This document shows, one piece after another, positions 44,358-45,817 of a stretch of 45,817 bases of DNA. Position numbers and translations under genes: made by a program. This DNA comes from Archaeoglobaceae archaeon (lineage in GTDB: Archaea > Halobacteriota > Archaeoglobi > Archaeoglobales > Archaeoglobaceae). The notes under the pieces are model-generated. The model saw only the letters and a program-made list of their open reading frames with translations. It was not told the origin of the DNA and made no database searches. Where the stretch lies: the NCBI GenBank assembly GCA_026986375.1, contig JALSOQ010000010.1, positions 90,998 through 136,814 on the forward strand, read 5' to 3'. The stretch's first letter is position 1. Every line of letters begins with the position of its first letter.

Positions 44358-45002
44358 ATTTACCTTTCTAACGTGAACGTAAATGTGATCTTTGTGGAAC
44401 GGTTCGAGCGAGCCGTGGGCTACTATTTCGAGCCTCTCCCCCAACTCCTCGATAACCCTATCGAATACCACCTCCGGCTCTGCTGTGGAGTCTATGCTCC
44501 TCGCCTTTACCATTATAACTCCCTCTCCTCCCTTCTTCAGAAACATGTCTATGTTCGCGAAGAATATCTCTATCTGGTTCTTCTGGGCTATGTCCTGATA
44601 AACGAAGTCGACCTTCTCGACTATTCCGTTATACTTCCACGGGGTGGATGCGTCTTCGAGTAGGGGTATTATGTTCCTTCTCTCCTCTGCGAGTTGCAGA
44701 AACTTAACGAAAGGCTTTGCGGAGTATTCTACGGCGTAGATTATCCCCTCATCCACTATGTCCGCCAAATGGCTCACAGTGGTTCCGCTCGCCGCTCCCA
44801 AGTATAGAACCTTCCAGTCCGGCTTTATGTCTATCACGTGCCCCTTAAGAATCATCGCGGCAAGTTTGCTCCTGCTCGGTATCCACTCCCTGAACTCGCC
44901 TATCTTCCTCTCCCCGTAGTGGGAACCGTATTTACTCTTCGTTACGAGTATCTCCTTACCTTCCCTATCCATCAAAAACACGTTGTGAATTATCTCCTTC
45001 AT
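44355..45002 (-). CDS. flpA: Fibrillarin-like rRNA/tRNA 2'-O-methyltransferase
   Basis: 215 residues. SKYGSHYGERKIGEFREW near the start, VLYLGAASGTTVSHLAD as SAM motif I, AVEYSAKPF, DASTPWKYNGIVEKVDFVYQD and the VMVKARSID segment are archaeal fibrillarin. With L7Ae, Nop5 and C/D guide RNAs it methylates ribose in rRNA and tRNA. Usually encoded next to nop5, which is not seen here. Start ATG 45002 has AAGGAGTGTGATG upstream and a minus-strand GCTTAAAG box near 45031-45040. Confidence 0.95.
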   Translation of the reverse strand: MKEIIHNVFLMDREGKEILVTKSKYGSHYGERKIGEFREWIPSRSKLAAMILKGHVIDIKPDWKVLYLGAASGTTVSHLADIVDEGIIYAVEYSAKPFVKFLQLAEERRNIIPLLEDASTPWKYNGIVEKVDFVYQDIAQKNQIEIFFANIDMFLKKGGEGVIMVKARSIDSTAEPEVVFDRVIEELGERLEIVAHGSLEPFHKDHIYVHVRKVN

Positions 45003-45199
45003 ATCCCATCACACTCCTTGCAGATTGGAAGCCTTTAAGCCCGCTTATTGAATTCGGTCATTGTTTAGCGTTTAAGTCTCTATCGATGACTTATATTGTT
45101 TGTGAAACCATCTTTTGGAGAGTCGCCCCGCGATGACACCAACCGAAGGTAATGACAAATTATAGTGATCAGATTTGGCAAGGACTTTCTCAGTGAAAA

Positions 45200-45614
45200 C
45201 TTTCAATCCTCTTTTCATCGGGAGAGAGTATCTACAGGGGTAAACCCGTCGAAAGCGTATAGATCTTTCAATCCTCTTTTCATCGAGTTCTGCCCGTTTT
45301 TATCAGCACGGGGGGGATTCCCGCCGTCCCCCACTTTCAATCCTCTTTTCATCGAGGATTGGGAGTTTAAGTATTTAGATGAGCTTGAAGATATAATCTT
45401 TCAATCCTCTTTTCATCGAGTTACTTATTGGTTGAATTCCCAATTTCCTAATGCCGAACTCAGCTTTCAATCCTCTTTTCATTGAGTTGGTGCTATTGAA
45501 ATCCCATCTAAAGTTTACAGGACACTAACTTTCAATCCTCTTTTCATTGAGTGAGTAAAGTGGAAAATAAGAGGTTGGAGGTATTGGAGAACTTTCAATC
45601 CTCTTTTCATCGAG
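45200..45614 (-). CRISPR. CRISPR array, 7 repeats of 23 nt, 6 spacers
   Basis: Repeat CTTTCAATCCTCTTTTCATCGAG on the plus strand at 45200, 45265, 45334, 45398, 45464, 45529 and 45592; spacers are 42, 46, 41, 43, 42 and 40 nt. Read on the minus strand the repeat ends in ATTGAAAG, the usual 8-nt crRNA handle of archaeal type I/III systems, so transcription is leftward. The repeat at 45200 ends GG instead of AG and is the degenerate trailer end. Repeats at 45464 and 45529 share a C-to-T change (ATTGAG). Bases next to the 23-nt core are not conserved, so the repeat is truly short. No cas genes are in the window. Confidence 0.95.
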
Positions 45615-45817
45615 GGTAGTGTTCGAACATGGTTTAAGGTTAGTGCGGCTATATAAGTTTTTCTCTCGGAACCCCTTTCTCGAACATTACCCTTTGATCG
45701 AAACACTTATAACCGAAATGCAATGTTGTTCGAGAAAAAATTTATATACTACCGATCAACTCCCCACTCTCTCGGCAACCCCTTTATAAACATGTTCGAG
45801 AAGTTCAAAAATATTGG
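45615..45817 (-). promoter_or_regulatory. CRISPR leader with two tandem promoter modules
   Basis: No gene is supported. Minus-strand TATA boxes are at 45650-45657 (CTTATATAG region), which would start transcription about 45626, 12 nt before the first repeat, and at 45741-45748 (TATATAAA). Each is preceded by AAAGGGGTT(G)CCGAGAG (plus-strand coordinates 45663-45678 and 45769-45785). TGTTCGA-type motifs occur at 45620-45629 (perfect palindrome TGTTCGAACA), 45677-45686, 45727-45736 and 45793-45802. The window ends here. Confidence 0.6.

Noticed and set aside
45165-45485. A 106-codon frame across the CRISPR array
   Set aside because: It is created by the repeat unit (repeated FQSSFH) and has no coding character.

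Overview
The window is archaeal. It carries fibrillarin, Rio1 kinase, a two-KH Pno1-type ribosome factor, a geranylgeranyl-reductase-family flavoprotein, coenzyme F420 genes (cofE and a CofE paralogue, F420:NADP oxidoreductase) and a probable methanofuran-pathway ATP-grasp ligase. Many first-of-operon genes have a TATA-like box centred 23-28 nt before the start codon, as expected for leaderless archaeal transcripts, while operon-internal genes have GGAGGT-type ribosome binding sites. The gene set fits an Archaeoglobales-type euryarchaeon (Archaeoglobus/Ferroglobus/Geoglobus); that placement is inference from gene content.

Layout. 1-3377: end of a zinc-finger-family protein, a nucleotidyltransferase, hexulose-phosphate isomerase, and converging NAD kinase and inositol/fructose-bisphosphate phosphatase. 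3493-7236: a three-gene operon hydE-hydF-aspA, that is, two of the three [FeFe]-hydrogenase maturases plus an aspartase, with no hydG and no hydrogenase in the window. 7237-8571: AT-rich accessory stretch with an AbrB/VapC toxin-antitoxin pair and about 480 bases with no supportable gene. 8572-11555: dihydropteroate synthase with a divergent CofE paralogue, opposite a luciferase-like/Mer-like protein and a short radical SAM protein. 11609-13190: a second VapBC pair and a frameshifted AT-rich gene. 13192-14445: glyA.

14526-28653 is a corrinoid region: btuF-btuC-btuD uptake genes read leftward, and the early-cobalt cobalamin pathway genes cbiA-T-L-F-G-H-(CE)-X-P read rightward as one overlapping operon, facing a large cobN. 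cbiD, cbiJ, cobS, cbiB and the nucleotide-loop genes are not here. 28860-31741: fno and birA share one perfectly symmetrical promoter, followed by hisD. 31793-38700: aspS, a 43-residue small protein, an MBL hydrolase, a GGR-family flavoprotein, a TPR protein, cofE, rio1, a small membrane protein and the KH protein. 38686-45002: a leftward series flpA, leuA, NYN protein, mfnD-like, pyrF, radical SAM, thiI, with the last six nearly all overlapping.

45200-45614 is a seven-repeat CRISPR array with an unusually short 23-nt repeat, transcribed leftward. Its leader (45615-45817) contains two tandem copies of the same promoter module with recurring TGTTCGA(G/A)(A/C)A motifs. No cas gene is in the window.

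Most promising for follow-up: the archaeal hydEF-aspA operon without hydG, the duplicated CRISPR leader module, the folP/CofE-paralogue pair, the apparent ATA start of cbiG and the symmetric fno/birA promoter.
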